A stretch of DNA of 64,000 nt from contig WPDH01000128.1 in NCBI GenBank assembly GCA_019137255.1, positions 62,001 to 126,000 of the forward strand. The letters are read 5' to 3'. Each line of letters begins with the position of its first letter. Positions within the stretch are counted from its first letter, which is position 1. The translations under genes were made by a program, and so were the position numbers. Positions 34,845 to 46,560 of the stretch are shown piece by piece. The stretch is from Corinectria fuckeliana. Taxonomy: Eukaryota > Ascomycota > Sordariomycetes > Hypocreales > Nectriaceae. Under the pieces are notes generated by a model that did not search any database, was not told where the DNA came from, and saw only the letters and a list, made by a program, of their open reading frames with translations.

Positions 34845-36697
34845 ATGCCTTCTCCGTCCGCTCTGCTGCGATATCTGCCCTTTGCGCCGTCGACGACGCC
34901 ACTCCAGGCCCTCACGTACCTGCTCGGCATCTCGCTCTTCTCCATCTCCTTCCTCGTCTTCCTCAACAGCTCGGTCTCGTTTGTCATCACCGATCTCATC
35001 GGCCAGAAGAAGGGCGTCGGCGATGTCGTCGGAACCCTGGGCTTCGCCGACGAGATCGTCGCGCTCGTGGCCTGCCCGGCCTGGGGCCTCGTGTCGGATC
35101 GCCTCGGTGTAAGATGGGTCGCCGTCATTGGGTACTCCGTCATTGGCGTCTCCCTGGCGCTCTTCGTCCAGGCCCGCGCCGTCTATCCGCAGTTGCTGCT
35201 GGCGCGGGTGCTTTTCGCCGTTGGAGCTTCCGCAGCGTGAGTCTGCTCTAACATGTACACGTCCGAGGCCGCTCGCGTATATGCTGACCCCGTACAGGGC
35301 TACCATGGTGACGGCAATACTGCCCTCGCTGACCGACGACAGCTCCTCCGAGGACGACGCCGTCCAGGCGAGGATCAAGGCACTGCAGACTGCTCGCAAT
35401 AGTGTTGCCTTCTCCGTCGGGTCCGAGTTGACCATTACGCCGGAGCGATACACGCAATCGGAGTCTACCAACCGCGAAGAGGACGACAACGATAAGGTGG
35501 GACGGCCGTCGAAGCTGGCGGGATTCGTTGGCGTCTTTACGGGATGCGGTGCTCTCGTTGCTTTGGTTCTGTTCTTGCCGTTGCCCGTGAGGTTCGGCGA
35601 GATCAAGGGCGTGACGCCCGCAGACGCAGTCGCGTATAGTTTCTACGTCGTTTCCGTCGTGGCTTTTGCGGTTGCAGTCTTTGTTGCCTTTGGTTTGCGA
35701 AACTTGAAGGGCGAGGAGGGCAAGGGATGGAACGTTCTTCTCGGACGTGGTGACGAGTCTGAGTCCCATTCCGGGTTTGACGCTGGGCCTCAGCGACAGG
35801 TGAGTCTTATCACCACCAATCCCTAGACCTTGCAGCTTCGTCCGCTAACGAAAAGGACAGAGGTTGGCCCCGTACCTCAGCCTTATGAAGGACTCGGTCC
35901 TCCTTGGGTTGACGGATTCCAGAATCGGCCTCGGATATCTCGGCGGGTTCGTTGCCCGAGCTTCGAGCGTAGCCATTTCCCTCTTTATTCCTCTCTTTGT
36001 AAACACCTACTTCATCGAAAACGGCTTCTGCAAAGGGTCTCCTCATGACCCCTCGCCGGAGCTCAAGGAGGAGTGCCGAGCTGCCTATGTGCTCTCGTCC
36101 ATCCTGACAGGCGTGGCCCAGCTCATGGGACTCATGTGTGCGCCCCTTTTCGGATACCTGTCTAGCCGTCCCGGGCGCATCAACTGGCCCATTGTCACTT
36201 CGACCGTCCTAGGCGTTGTTGGCTACATCATCCTTCCTCAGCTCGCCAGCCCGGAGGTCAAGAATGTCGAGGGTCGCGGCGGCAGCCCCGTCATTTTCCT
36301 CGTCGTCACTCTCATCGGCATCAGCCAGATCGGCGCCATCGTCTGCAGTCTCGGCTCCCTCGGCCGCGGCGTCCTCGCCGTCGACATTCCCCGCACCGCC
36401 CGCCGAGCGCCCTCCCTGGATCCCGATGAGGACGAGTCCACCGATGAGAACCGACCCCTGATCAGCATCGATACTGAATACGAGACTTCCTCGCGTATTC
36501 GCCTCAAGGGCTCCATCGCCGGCGTCTACTCGCTGTGCGGTGGCGCGGCCATCCTGCTCCTAACGAAGCTCGGGGGCTTTCTCTTCGATAGGCTCTCTCA
36601 CGGTGCTCCGTTCTATATGATGGCCATCTTCAATGCTCTTTTGCTCGCCGCTACTTTGTGTATGGATGCCTCGCAGGCATTTACGAGGCGAGCGTAA
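34845..36697 (+). CDS. Major facilitator superfamily transporter
   Basis: I read three exons: 34845-35236, 35298-35799 and 35861-36697. They give 576 residues; phases and consensus GTGAGT donors agree. Hydrophobic segments fit about 12 membrane spans with a long, acidic middle loop. MFS signature motif A is visible between spans 2 and 3: GLVSDRLGVR at residues 81-90. The central region carries a hydrophilic stretch (DDSSSEDDAVQARIK and ESTNREEDDNDK), followed by AGFVGVFTGCGALVALVLF. The second half includes LGYLGGFVARASSVAI, a luminal-type insert FIENGFCKGSPHDPS, and a second acidic loop, DPDEDESTDENRPL. It resembles fungal MFS proteins of the yeast YCR023C kind, whose substrates are not established. 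No neighbouring pathway points to a substrate. Confidence 0.9.
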
Positions 36698-36949
36698 GAG
36701 TTTCAGTTCCCCCGAAATCTAGTCTTGTTGTATAGTTATGAAGATATGAATGATGCTGTTTCTCTTATGCATTCCCTTGTTGTAGCTTGAAACTTGAAAT
36801 CTTCTAACCTGCGCCGTATAGTATAATAAAGAAACCCCAAATCCACACTTTTCATCTTAATAGCTCATACACATAGGTCTACCCCTTCAACTCTTTTCAG
36901 AGCTTCCCACATGGGCTTCAAGCCTCACGTAGACAAAATGCATTTGCAT

Positions 36950-37486
36950 CTACGGTAGCACACCTGGCCTGCTGTGTGCTCGTCCCCGCGCCGGGCGCTT
37001 CACGGGATCATAACCAGACCTGTAGAACCACAACTCATACGGCACCCTATCCTCCGGCGGCGACGTCACGACAATCACCGGCACGGCGAAGGCGCTGCTG
37101 CACCGCGGAACCCCCGCTCGCGCGCCCTGCCTGCCGCCGGCGTCCGCCGCTTCTCCGGCGCCACCCCCGCCGTGCTCCGCGTCCACCGTGCCGGCGTCTA
37201 CGATGATATCCTCGGCCGAACCATCTGGTGGCGGAGGAGGAGCGGGGCGCTTCATTCCGAGGCGCCGGCGGATCTTGTCGCAGAGGCGACGCCCACGGTG
37301 GCGACAGCGCCGGCGGGTGCCGTTAGGGGGGGCATCTGATGGTTTCTGCGCGTTCCTGGAGTGGATGTTTCCAGAAGGAGTAGTCTTCCCAGAAAGAGCG
37401 GTCTTCCCGGAAGGAGTAATCTTTCTAGAAGGAGTAGTCTTCCTAGAAGGAGTAGTCGAGGCGACGGCGACCATGACGGAATGCAA
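36950..37486 (-). CDS. Hypothetical small basic protein with hexapeptide repeats
   Basis: A 178-codon frame starting MHSVMVAVAS. The N-terminal part has five imperfect six-residue repeats of the type TTPSRK, ITPSGK and ALSGK, encoded by an 18-bp tandem array. An Arg-rich block (RRRCRHRGRRLCDKIRRR), a Pro run, a Gly/Ala-rich linker and a C-terminal stretch (PVIVVTSPPEDRVPYELWFY) follow. The last part looks folded and would argue for a real protein. It may be nuclear or nucleic-acid binding from its basic charge, which is speculation. It is convergent with the MFS gene. No family is recognised, and the frame's GC-rich composition means chance cannot be excluded. Confidence 0.45.
   Translation of the reverse strand: MHSVMVAVASTTPSRKTTPSRKITPSGKTALSGKTTPSGNIHSRNAQKPSDAPPNGTRRRCRHRGRRLCDKIRRRLGMKRPAPPPPPDGSAEDIIVDAGTVDAEHGGGGAGEAADAGGRQGARAGVPRCSSAFAVPVIVVTSPPEDRVPYELWFYRSGYDPVKRPARGRAHSRPGVLP
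37366..37455 (-). repeat. 18-bp tandem repeat, about five copies, in coding frame
   Basis: Units such as TAGTCTTCCCAGAAAGAG and TAGTCTTCCTAGAAGGAG (plus strand) follow each other at 18-bp spacing with a few substitutions. The period is six codons. Confidence 0.85.
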
Positions 37487-38309
37487 TGTCAGTAAGGATT
37501 TTAAGATGGTTAGTCGCTAGTTAACACGGGTAGAGGCGAGAGGGGGACGGATGAGTTGGAACTGGGGAGAATAGTGAACCTGGGGGCTGCCTGTCAACAC
37601 TTATGCTGCTGGGTAGTGAATGAAGGATGATCCCTTGTGTTGGTGTTTTGCTGTTCCGTGAATATGACTACACGGCCCTTTCATAGAAAGCCTTGTTCAT
37701 AGCGAAAAATAGGCTTTGTCCAAGCACTACGAAGAGTACAATTCACTATGGTCGTCAGGACTGAGCATCATCTCATGTCTGCCCATCACAAAGGCTTTGT
37801 TCACATCATCAAGTTTATCGTAAGGGGTTAGGGCCACGAGGTACCAAACAAAGGAACGGTTTCTAGCAATATCAATGAGAGGCCCCCTCTCTATTGAAAG
37901 GTCGGTCTCGAAACTCCTCGGCTGTCGTTGCCATTTTTCTCCCATACCAGAAAGTACTTCCTGCACCAAAACCAGTACAGCATAACAAGGAGTAAACGCA
38001 CGAATGTCGACTTTCCTTGGTCTCTTTCTTTCATACGAAGTCTCGGGAACCACGAGGCAGATGATGAAGCGCATTCCAGTGAAATTTGTTTTGTACGGAA
38101 ACCTGTGAGAAGACCTAGAGGGGACATATGGGCAACTGAGCTAGTGAGATAGATCACGCACTACCCAGCGGACAACTGACCGCAGAACCAATGGTCAAAT
38201 TTTTCAACCTTCAAACATCAACGGATATCGTCCTCCGCGTCCCCCGCGGGGGTTGAGCGTGACATGAGGTTGGCCCATGTGCTATCGATGGGCTTGGTTG
38301 AGGGCGTGC
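37487..38309. other. Intergenic, 0.8 kb, with a doubtful open frame
   Basis: A minus-strand frame at 37727-38074 (115 codons, MRFIICLVVPETSYERKRPRK at its start, LTPYDKLDDVNKAF later) has protein-like composition but no recognised domain, no clear promoter and no partner exons. It could be a gene remnant. Otherwise nothing is seen. Confidence 0.3.
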
Positions 38310-40040
38310 TTATTTGCCGCCGAGGCTGGGGAAAGCCGACTGATCGCTGGTGTTGATGGTAGCAGCGTTGCTCTGTCCACCACGTCCACCGCGGACATTG
38401 GGACCACCGCGTCCGCGCTCGGCACCACCACGTCCTCGCTCGGCACCGCCACGACCTCGCTCGGCACCGCCACGGCCGCCTCGACCACCGCGGGCACCAC
38501 CACGGGCACCACCGCGGGCGGTGCGCTCAGGCTCGACGAAGCGAGGGTCGAAGTCAACGGTCTGCTTGACCTTGCGCTCGCGCTCGCGCTTAGACTTGCC
38601 ACCAGTAGGCGCAAAGTAGTCCTCCTCCTCCTTCTCGAGGGCAACGGCGTTGGCCCACTTCTTGTCGAGCTTGCTGCCCTCGTTGGCCTCACGGACCTGG
38701 ATGCCACCCTCAAGAGCGGCCTTCTTCTCGGCTTGCTGGGCAAGATAGTCGGTGTAGGAGATGTGCTTCTCCTCGGGCTCCGTGGGTTCCTCGGGGGCTT
38801 CCTCGGTAACCTCCTTCTTCTCGCTCTGGGCAATGGCCTCGCCAGCCTGCTCATCGTTCAGCTCGGCGGTGCCTTCAGCAGCACCCCATGACTGGGCAGC
38901 CTGCTTGTCAGATCCACTGTAGTCTCAGGGTTAGCATAATGGGATTTTGTAACGAGGATCGTCATGGTGAGCCCTACCCATGGACACCGGCGGAGCGGGT
39001 AGTGTGTCGCTCAGTCTGGCCGTCGCGGGCGTGACGAGCGCCACGGCCTAGAAAGAGTCAGTGTCATTCTTGCAACTTCATGCCAAGTATTCGGCATTCA
39101 TTGGGGAGAATTCCGGTACTCACCACCACGGACACGGGCACCGAAGCCGCCACGGCGGTCACCGCGGGCGGGCTCCTCAGTGGAACGGCCAGCGTTACGC
39201 TCGCTGCCAGCACCACGGTCTCGGAAGGCTGCAGGCGGGAGATGAATGTTAGCTGTCGGGAATTTCGAACAGTCCGGTTTGGGAGACTAGGCCCAGAGGA
39301 AAAAAGAAGAAAAAAACTCACCACCCTCGCTGCCTCCGGGGCCGCGGCGGTTGGAGCCGGCACCGGCACCAGCACCAGCGGCCCTCACGGGAGCCTGGGG
39401 CTCGACATTTCGCTTGGTAGTTCGGGTAGTCGACTTGTCAACGGTCTTAACGGGGACAACGGGCTTCTCCTCGCCATCTGAGTCGTTACCTATATAAGGG
39501 TGTGTCAGTAGGAGCAATTGGGCACCGAACAGTATCGAAAGATTGAAAATCGACAAGGCGGGGTCGATAGGCTCGTCGGGAGGGAGAGGACCGAGGGAGG
39601 AGGGGTTATGGAATAATCGTACCGAGAAGGTAGTCAAACGGGTTCTATTGGAGATGAGTTAGCTTTGCGTCGAGGATATAAACAAGATTGCTCTGCAGCA
39701 TTGTATATGGCGAGGAGGAGCAAAGGCCGGGATCGCAGCAAGGGCCACCATCCACGGCACTGTGCGAGAGGGTGGAAAGCCAAGGGCGACGAAGGAAGGA
39801 GACGTGATGGGTGTGAGCCGTCGCCGAGAGGCATCTCGAGCAATCTCTGGTGATGGTGATGGCGATGACGATGACGGCAATGGCAGTGACCAGGCAAAGG
39901 GCCAAGCAGACCGGGGGAGGGCGACTCAACAGGAAACGGGAAGGGGGAGATGGAGATGGAAACGAGAGCCGGGAAGAAAGCAGCATCACCACCCAGCCGA
40001 CACACACGAGATCGCAACGTACCTTGGTAGCGACCGACAT
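38310..40040 (-). CDS. STM1: Stm1/HABP4-family ribosome-associated protein
   Basis: I read six exons: 40040-40023, 39644-39623, 39489-39322, 39228-39124, 39047-38978 and 38916-38310. They sum to 990 nt (329 residues) with every phase correct. The first two coding exons are only 18 and 22 nt, and intron 1 is 378 nt, long for this genome. The product starts MSVATKNPFDYLLGNDSDGE, typical of the family N-terminus. It continues through Gly/Ala and Arg/Gly-rich sequence, then a central SYTDYLAQQAEKKA segment and VDFDPRFVEPERTARGG. It ends in an RGG array (GAERGRGG repeated three times) and QSAFPSLGGK. Yeast Stm1 sits in the mRNA channel of idle 80S ribosomes and preserves them in starvation; HABP4/SERBP1 do the same in animals. 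RGG repeats are expected arginine-methylation and RNA-binding sites. Confidence 0.92.
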
Positions 40041-41778
40041 CTTGTCGCCTGGGCTTATCGCCTACCGTCCGAGGGCGTAGAAACTTGAAGGGCGACGCTG
40101 AGTCCGGAATCTTGTGGCGGAGAGATGAGGGTTAAGGTCGCATGACCTGGCGGGAAGCTATGCCTTTGTGTGGTGTTTTTTTCGGAGGTGATGAAGAGAA
40201 ACCAGTTCCGGGGCTTGGGCTTCTGAGAGTCTGTCTCTTGCCTTTGCTCTGACACACACACACACACACACCACACAACACAACGCGCACACACAACGCA
40301 CACAGTGTTTCCCGCCTTTGCGAATTTGGGGCGGGGGGGGGGCCAGGGCCCAGGGCTCAACAGCACCACAACGCAGCTGTGGGAAACTCTGACGCACGCT
40401 AAAACGCCCGAGGGGAGGGGTGCTTCCTTCCCGATCCAGTCCCAAATTGGCTGTCTCGCTTAATTCGGGCAATTCTTTTTGTTGTGGACTTGGAGTATTT
40501 TGTTAGGGCTGTTGCTGCGCGCTCAAAGCCAAGGTGCTGCTAACAGGTTCCATTCCGTGGAAGACTGGGCTGCTGCTGACAGCTAATTACCACCTAACCT
40601 AAGGAAGCCATGATTGCAGCTTTCAATGACGACGCAAACCCAATTGAGGACATCCCAGTTGCCAACCACCTGGCTTGGTTTACTCGTTTTAGAAGCAGCA
40701 ATTAGCGACTTTTCGAGGCACTCGATCGTTTCGAAGCTTGTCTATACTCCCAAGTAGCGCTGCGGATTGCGCCACACTGTCTGTCTCTCTCGCCCTCTGA
40801 GATCAAACCGCAGCAAGGGAGGAGGTCTTCGTGATACACGGTGCATGGTATATTCGGAGTATATACTGTACTCTGCTAATTACCCCGCGCCCGAGAGAGC
40901 AAAAAACCCATGGGCACAATCCAGTCTTTCTTAGCGCACTTCCACAACGTAGGTGGTAGTAGGGTTCTGGGCGCCTTGCTCATCACATGGTCCCCGCCAC
41001 CGAGTCACATCACGTCACCAGCCAGGCAAAAGCTACTTAGGCAGGTAGAAACGTTAAATAACCATCACAGCTTCAAGCCCTGGGCGGGTGAGAAATTAGC
41101 GAGAGGAAGTATGGTGATTCACGAAGCATTCACGCAAGCACTGCTGTAGGTACGTTGTAGATCGTGGTCAAAGCGCCCTCTCCCCTCATGGTCATTGCTC
41201 TCAGAGGAGTATCTACAGTCCGAGGCCAGTGCACAGTGTGACATCACTAACACAAGGGCTAATAAATGCACCACCAAACTTCATGATCATCACGCGTTTC
41301 CCCTTGCGTAAAACTATTGTCTTCATACATCTAGCTACCCGACACGCTGTTTCAACTGCCGAAAGTTAACCGATTCGCCTTGGAATTGGCTTCAGCCAAA
41401 ACCCAAAGCCGCAAGCTACCTTCTAAGTTCTCACAAGCTTCCCGGCTTCGGGCGGTCCCTCGGTTACCAGGCCAGTTGCCGTGGATCCAGGCTCGGCTCG
41501 TGTTAGCGACATGTTGGTCTCAGTTGAAGGCTCCAATTGGTCTGGACTCGTCCCTTGAATCATATTTGAATGTATGCAGTTAGCTATTGAAAAGAATATG
41601 CCAGGATCATATCAGATATCGCTAGTGGTTGAACTTAGAAACTAGGCGAGATCTTCACGATGGCACCATGTCATCCATATACAAGATCCCCGTTTCAAGA
41701 GTGCAATTAAGCTGTAGTTCTAGGATCTCGGATTAGACTGATGTTGATAGAAGATAATAGGAATTTCTCGTTGCAACC
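40041..41778. other. Intergenic, 1.7 kb
   Basis: The upstream region of the Stm1-type gene and the 3' flank of the LIM gene. It contains an AC microsatellite at about 40252-40271 continuing as degenerate CACA sequence to about 40305, and a run of ten G near 40332-40341. TATA-like sequence (gtatatactg) occurs at 40859-40868. No gene is seen. Confidence 0.5.
40252..40271. repeat. AC dinucleotide microsatellite
   Basis: Ten AC units, with degenerate CA-rich sequence following to about 40305. It lies about 210 bp upstream of the Stm1-type start codon. Confidence 0.9.
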
Positions 41779-43310
41779 TCACCGTCCCGTGAAGAATCGC
41801 TTCAACTCTGCCCCAACGACCCTCACTCTCCCCCAGTCCCTCCCTTCGCTCCCTGCGTTGCTTCCACCCTCATCCACTTCTCCACCGAAGGATCCGTCTT
41901 CCAGGTCTTGTTCCAAGCTCTTCCGTGTCCTCGGCGTCCTGATACTGGGCTCCATCAATGGTGGTGACCTTCGTGACCCTGGCGTGATGACTGGCCGGTA
42001 CCGCTCCAGGTACTCCGACGACTGTGGAGGTGCCGTTTGGACAGCTCGGTGCGAGTTCAATGTCAGCTGCGAGGGGAGGGGGCTAGCAGTGCGGGCAATG
42101 GACAGCGGGTCCGGATGCTCTGGCGCCGTCTGATATGTCGACGAACGTGCGTCTGAACGCCGTCGTGAACGCGCAAGTCGAGATGATGGTCGCTTCAGGG
42201 GCTCTTCTCTGACCGCCGCATACGTCGGTCGGCGTTTCACTTCGAGTGGTCCAACGTCTCCAAAGTATTCTTGTGATGATGCTCGTGGGGACGTGGAACG
42301 GCGTCCTCGCAGCGGCGTCGGAGGCCGAACAGTCGAAGCAAGTGGTGTCGGAGGTCTAGAGACTAAAGGACGGGGAGTCGAGGGCCTAGAGGCCGAAACA
42401 ATGGGTGCAGGCGACGACGGGCGGATAACACAAGTCCCAGGGGCCGAAATGTTTAGGGGCTGCGGCGTCTGCGGGTACTCAGGGGCGGCAGATGGTAGGT
42501 GTTGAGCTCTAAGAGGAGTCGACGGTCGTTGCATGAAGAGCGGGATTGGCTTCAACGGGCTCGGCTTGAACGAAGGACCGTTGATAGGGTCGAAGATGTC
42601 TACCCAGATGGCCGACTCCAAGGGGGTCAGACAGTCAGTCGATGTGTCGCCGACGGCAAGGGTCTCGCTGTCTGCTCCGTCGCCGCCTCGCAAGGAGGAG
42701 TCGCGAGCACTCGACTAAGAAGCATCATGGTCAGTTCATGGAGATACTCGGGGAGTGGCACCCAGCCTCTCACATTTTGTGCTCTCCTCGTATGTCCGCG
42801 TCCCGCGCCCCTCTCCTCCTTGGCCTCCCATCTCCTCCTCGTCAGCCCGCCATCAGCCTTCTCCACCCTCCTCAGTCCTCTCTGCAAGACCGCAGCCTCG
42901 TCCTTGACGCCATCCAACTCCAACTCCACGACGCACGCCGCACACAACGGCGCCTCCATGACCTCTCTTCCGCCCTCCCGCTCATCGCGGAACAGCGCCT
43001 GTACGGAGACGCCCCGATACACGGTCCGGCTGCCGCACAGCAGACACCCGTAGCACGCGCGATGCCAGAAACACCACCCAAAGCTGACGCACTCTTCCCC
43101 GCGGAAGATGAGCTCCCCGCACACCTAGCAGATGGAGAGGTCGAGGAGAGCGGCATGGCATGGAGGGCAGGCGAGACGCGCGGAGCGGCCGATGACGTGC
43201 GGGGGGCCGTGGGAGAGATGGAAGCAGAATGTGCAGGTAAAGATGTTGGCTGGGCTTGGCATGGGCATTGCCTTGCGTCCGTCGAGTAAGGCAGAGTAAT
43301 CGGAGAGAGC
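41779..43310 (-). CDS. LIM-domain protein interrupted by one in-frame TAG
   Basis: Two exons are clear: 43310-42774 and 42714-41779, joined across a 59-nt intron (donor GTGAGA, acceptor CTTAG), about 490 residues. A first exon upstream of 43310 (acceptor TTAG at 43314-43311) is likely because the frame is open before the first ATG at 43268 (SDYSALLDGRKAMPMPSP). The N-terminus has Cys/His pairs of a LIM-type zinc module: TCTFCFHLSH, ACPPCHA, then IC-stop-VCGEL, WHRACYGCLLC and APLCAACV. At 43125-43127 TAG stands where the C-x2-C pair needs a residue; Trp (TGG) is expected from related proteins, so one base differs. The remainder is disordered, Ser/Pro/Arg-rich (RPSTPRPLVSRPPTPL), ending AELKRFFTGR. 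LIM domains bind proteins, often at actin structures. As written, the product would be cut to about 60 residues. Confidence 0.8.
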
Positions 43311-43313
43311 CTA

Positions 43314-44007
43314 AGGCAAAGGCTGGCGTAAATCCAGACGTCTACTGATTGGCATCGTCATGAATGGGCAAAAAAGAGCAAGTAGGAAACAAGCTGCCAA
43401 ACGAAGGTTGAGGGAGTACTGATGCTTTGCTCGAGGCACTCGGTAGTTCCTCATCACAGCGATTAAGTCGACGGCATACTTATTATCCTGAGGTACTTTG
43501 ACTTCTCAATCAGGGCCAACACGTAGGGAAAGCACATCCGACTAATCGCAATGCCAAACGGAACAGCCCAACTGCATGAAGAAATCCATTCAGTGGATAT
43601 TATTTAGTCTGACAACCTAATATTTTTGTCTCACAACGCCCCTTGTCCGTACCGTACCGTGCCGTGCCATACCCCAAATCCGATCCAGTGTGAAAACACG
43701 ATTAATCAATCAATCTTCCCCTATTCCATTTGATGCAAGTGCGGACCTTTCCAGCCAGAAAACACAATCTCAAAACTCCAGCTGAATAAAGTCATCGTCA
43801 TCATTCTCACCCATATCCACATATCTCGGGCCATTGACTGAGCGCTCCTGGAACAGAGAACATTCGGAGTGACAGAGCCAGCAACGTCTCCTAGTCCCCA
43901 AGATCAAAGTGGAAGACTAGCCGGGAATTTCATACAAGGGAGAGTATCATACAATACGATCATTGACGCAGCCAACGCCATATAGTGTCGCTCCGTGTAG
44001 GGATGAC
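43314..44007. other. Intergenic, 0.7 kb
   Basis: Upstream region of the LIM gene (with its probable first exon not located) and the 3' flank of the next gene. A short run, accgtaccgtgccgtgcc, lies near 43651-43668. No other gene is seen. Confidence 0.4.
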
Positions 44008-46270
44008 CTAACCTCGGTGCTTGGGTCGTGCAAGCATGTTGAGTCGGCTCATGCTGATAATGCTGCGCTTCTTGTTGGGGCTAGCTGAGCCAGGAGTTGC
44101 GGAAATCGCCCGGCCAGCGCGGGCCTTCTTAGCACTGCTCATGGGAGTGCTGCCAATGAGTCGAGGAGCAAGAAGTGCCTCGCCCTCAGGCACGTGTTGG
44201 TTTTTTCGCTTCTTCGCCGCACGATCTGCATCCTCCTTCTCAGTCTCTTCCTCGTCCCAGCTAGCACGATGCCGCTTCTTGTTGGACATGCCATGAGGTG
44301 CTCCGAAGATAATCTTGGTAGCAGCGGGTGCCTTGTTCTCCTTGTTTGGGTGTGAGCTAGGTGAAGTAGGGGCGGGAAAGCTACCGGGCATTGCAGCAGC
44401 GGGCTTAAGAGACTGTCGAACCTGGCGAATACTGGACTGTCCCTCCGAGCCACCAAAGCCCGTGGCGGGAGTACCGCCGAACTCAATAGTGTGGTCGCTT
44501 CTGAAAGTGAAGTTTCCGGGCACCGAAGGCAGCTTGATTGCACCCTGTTTGCCAGGGAGCTCTGGTAGAGGCCGGAAACCAGAAAGGTCGGGGTAGACCA
44601 CGTCGTCGGATTGACCCTTGGCCAGGACTCCGTCGAGAGCAGGGAACTGATCTTCTCCCAATGTCCGCAGAGGCTGTGACTTGGGCATCATCTTCTGGGG
44701 CGAGGGAGAGACTTGCTCCGTAGCAAAGCGGGTGACTTCCGGAGTAAAAGCAACATGCTTCGTAACCTTTCTTCGTGGTGTGGTCAACGGGACAGGGGGA
44801 AGGGCCTTCTCAATTTTGGGAGGAGCCGGGGTCTGGGAACTGGCGGGCTGCGGGATCGCCGTCTGGGTGTTGCCCGAAGCTGTTCTATGTCCTCGGAGAA
44901 TTGACTTGACCCTCTCGAAGCGGCCAGGACTGATGACACGAGACCGAAGAGTCGCGGGCTTAGCAGGAGACGTCAGGCTCTGAAGGCTCGCCGACTTCGT
45001 CAGTCCTCTTCCGAGGTCGGTCTTTGAGGACGCCTTGACCAGCGAGATGGTAGGCTTGCCTTGGGCAGCGGTTTGGAACAGAGAGGCCTTAGTAGGGCTT
45101 ATGAGGCGGGCAAGGCCGGCGGGAGTTGGAGGCGCCTTGCCCGAACCAGCTCCACCTAACTTAGGTCGAGGCAGCGAAGTGCCGTCACGAGACACGGGGC
45201 GAGCAGTTGAGGCATCATCCTCTAAATTGTGCTTGAATCGTTTCGAGGGGGCGCGCTGTTCGACATTGGCAAAAAGCTGAGGCTTCGCCGACGAGGCGGG
45301 AGGAGCAGTCTTCTTAGGAGAAGGAGACTGCTGATAGTCTTGCAGGTTCGCCCGAGACGATTTCCGCTTAAGGCTCGGCTTGATGCGAGGTGTGGTTGGA
45401 GTGGCCGGCTCGAGGTTCGTCTTCGAAGGAGATCGAGGGATGCCCGTCTTGAAATGAGATGTCGGGGTGGCATCCAGTTCGGCCTTTGAGGGTGACCGCT
45501 TTAGGCCGGCACTACCCTGAGGCGTCGTCGGGGTGGTATCCAGGTTCGCCTTGGATGGAGATCGCTTCAGGGTCGAGACAACAGGTGTGAAGCGCCCGTT
45601 CTGGGCTCTCCAAGCCGACGCATGGCCTTCAATGGAGTCCATCTTCTTGAACTCGGCCATGTGAGCAGCGCTAAATCGGCCAGATTTTCCCTTGGGCTTG
45701 GCAATTTTGCGATCTTGCCCATCGGCGCCAGCACCTTCAGCCTCTCGTTGGGCAACCATGTCCGCCTTGATCTTGGCAGCCTGTCCTCGAAGCTCGTCCA
45801 TGAGTCGCCGAGCATCGCTACTGAGTTCAGTTTCCGCAGCCTCGCGAGCGACGCGGAACGTGAATGGCGACGCTGGTACGCCAATTCGAGATGGGGTGGA
45901 AGGCACGCCAATACGACTCCCATCTTTGCCGGTGGGCTTGATGTCGGTGAAGCCCAGTCTCAGAGCCGAAGAGGGCTGTCCCATGGTCTGATGAGCCTTG
46001 CTTGGATGCATCTCATCGTGAGGAGGCTTGACGGCTGAGGAAGTCGGGGTCGAAGGGCCAGGCATCGGAGACGATTCGACGGCACCGTAGCGCCCTATCT
46101 CAGGGTACTCTACCTGTTCGGTGACAGAAGACAGACTCGACGTAGCCGACTTGCCCTGCATAAGCTGGTCAGATCACTTCCATAGTGTTTGTTGATATCC
46201 CATTGTTAGGGCTCACCTTGTTCGGAACGGCGCTGGCCAGTCGGGCTGAGCGACGGCGCGGGGTAGACAT
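44008..46270 (-). CDS. Conserved disordered basic protein, probably nuclear
   Basis: Two exons: 46270-46217 and 46164-44008, giving 736 residues. The start exon encodes MSTPRRRSARLASAVPNK and splices in frame to LMQGKSATSS. The protein is rich in Ser, Pro, Lys and Ala. A helical segment at about residues 125-160 (SSDARRLMDELRGQAAKIK) is followed by FSAAHMAEFKKMDSIEGHAS. Four imperfect repeats centred on KRSPSKANLD, KRSPSKAELD, PRSPSKTNLE and KRKSSRANLQ lie at about residues 215-295, and could be kinase or cyclin sites (many SP/TP). Later conserved-looking blocks are RVKSILRGHR, PDLSGFRPLPELPG and NFTFRSDHTIEF. The end is strongly basic (NKKRSIISMSRLNMLARPK). I do not recognise the family name; a cell-cycle-regulated nuclear or chromatin role is a guess from composition. 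Confidence 0.8.
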
Positions 46271-46554
46271 TGTGAAGATTGAGCGTGAAGTCGATGATTT
46301 TGCAACTGTCCAGCAAGCAGTCTGAGCAAAAAGAGGGTCGTAATCCTCGGGAGGAATGTCTTAATTCCTTCAGTATGATGTCAAGGACGTCGATGGCGCG
46401 CGCGTGAGATAGCCGGTGGGGGTTTGTTTACTTGGGTGTGGCCCAAGCTCCAAGGAACAACAACAGTTGGTCAGATCATACAGTGCCGCGTACAGTGAGT
46501 CTTGTGATTAATGATCACACGCACTGTCTGATCAGTCACATGATCTGTCGCGAC

Positions 46555-46560
46555 CACGTG
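46555..46560. promoter_or_regulatory. CACGTG E-box
   Basis: A palindromic CACGTG 285 bp upstream of the start of the disordered nuclear-type gene, in a cluster of GATCA- and CACATG-like elements. CACGTG is bound by bHLH factors of the Cbf1/Pho4 class. Function here is inferred. Confidence 0.3.

Noticed and set aside
38277..38891. 204-codon plus-strand open frame of Leu/Gly/Ala/Thr-rich sequence
   Set aside because: It is the antisense of the last Stm1-type exon; its repeats mirror the RGG array, and the minus-strand gene fits a known family with consistent splicing.
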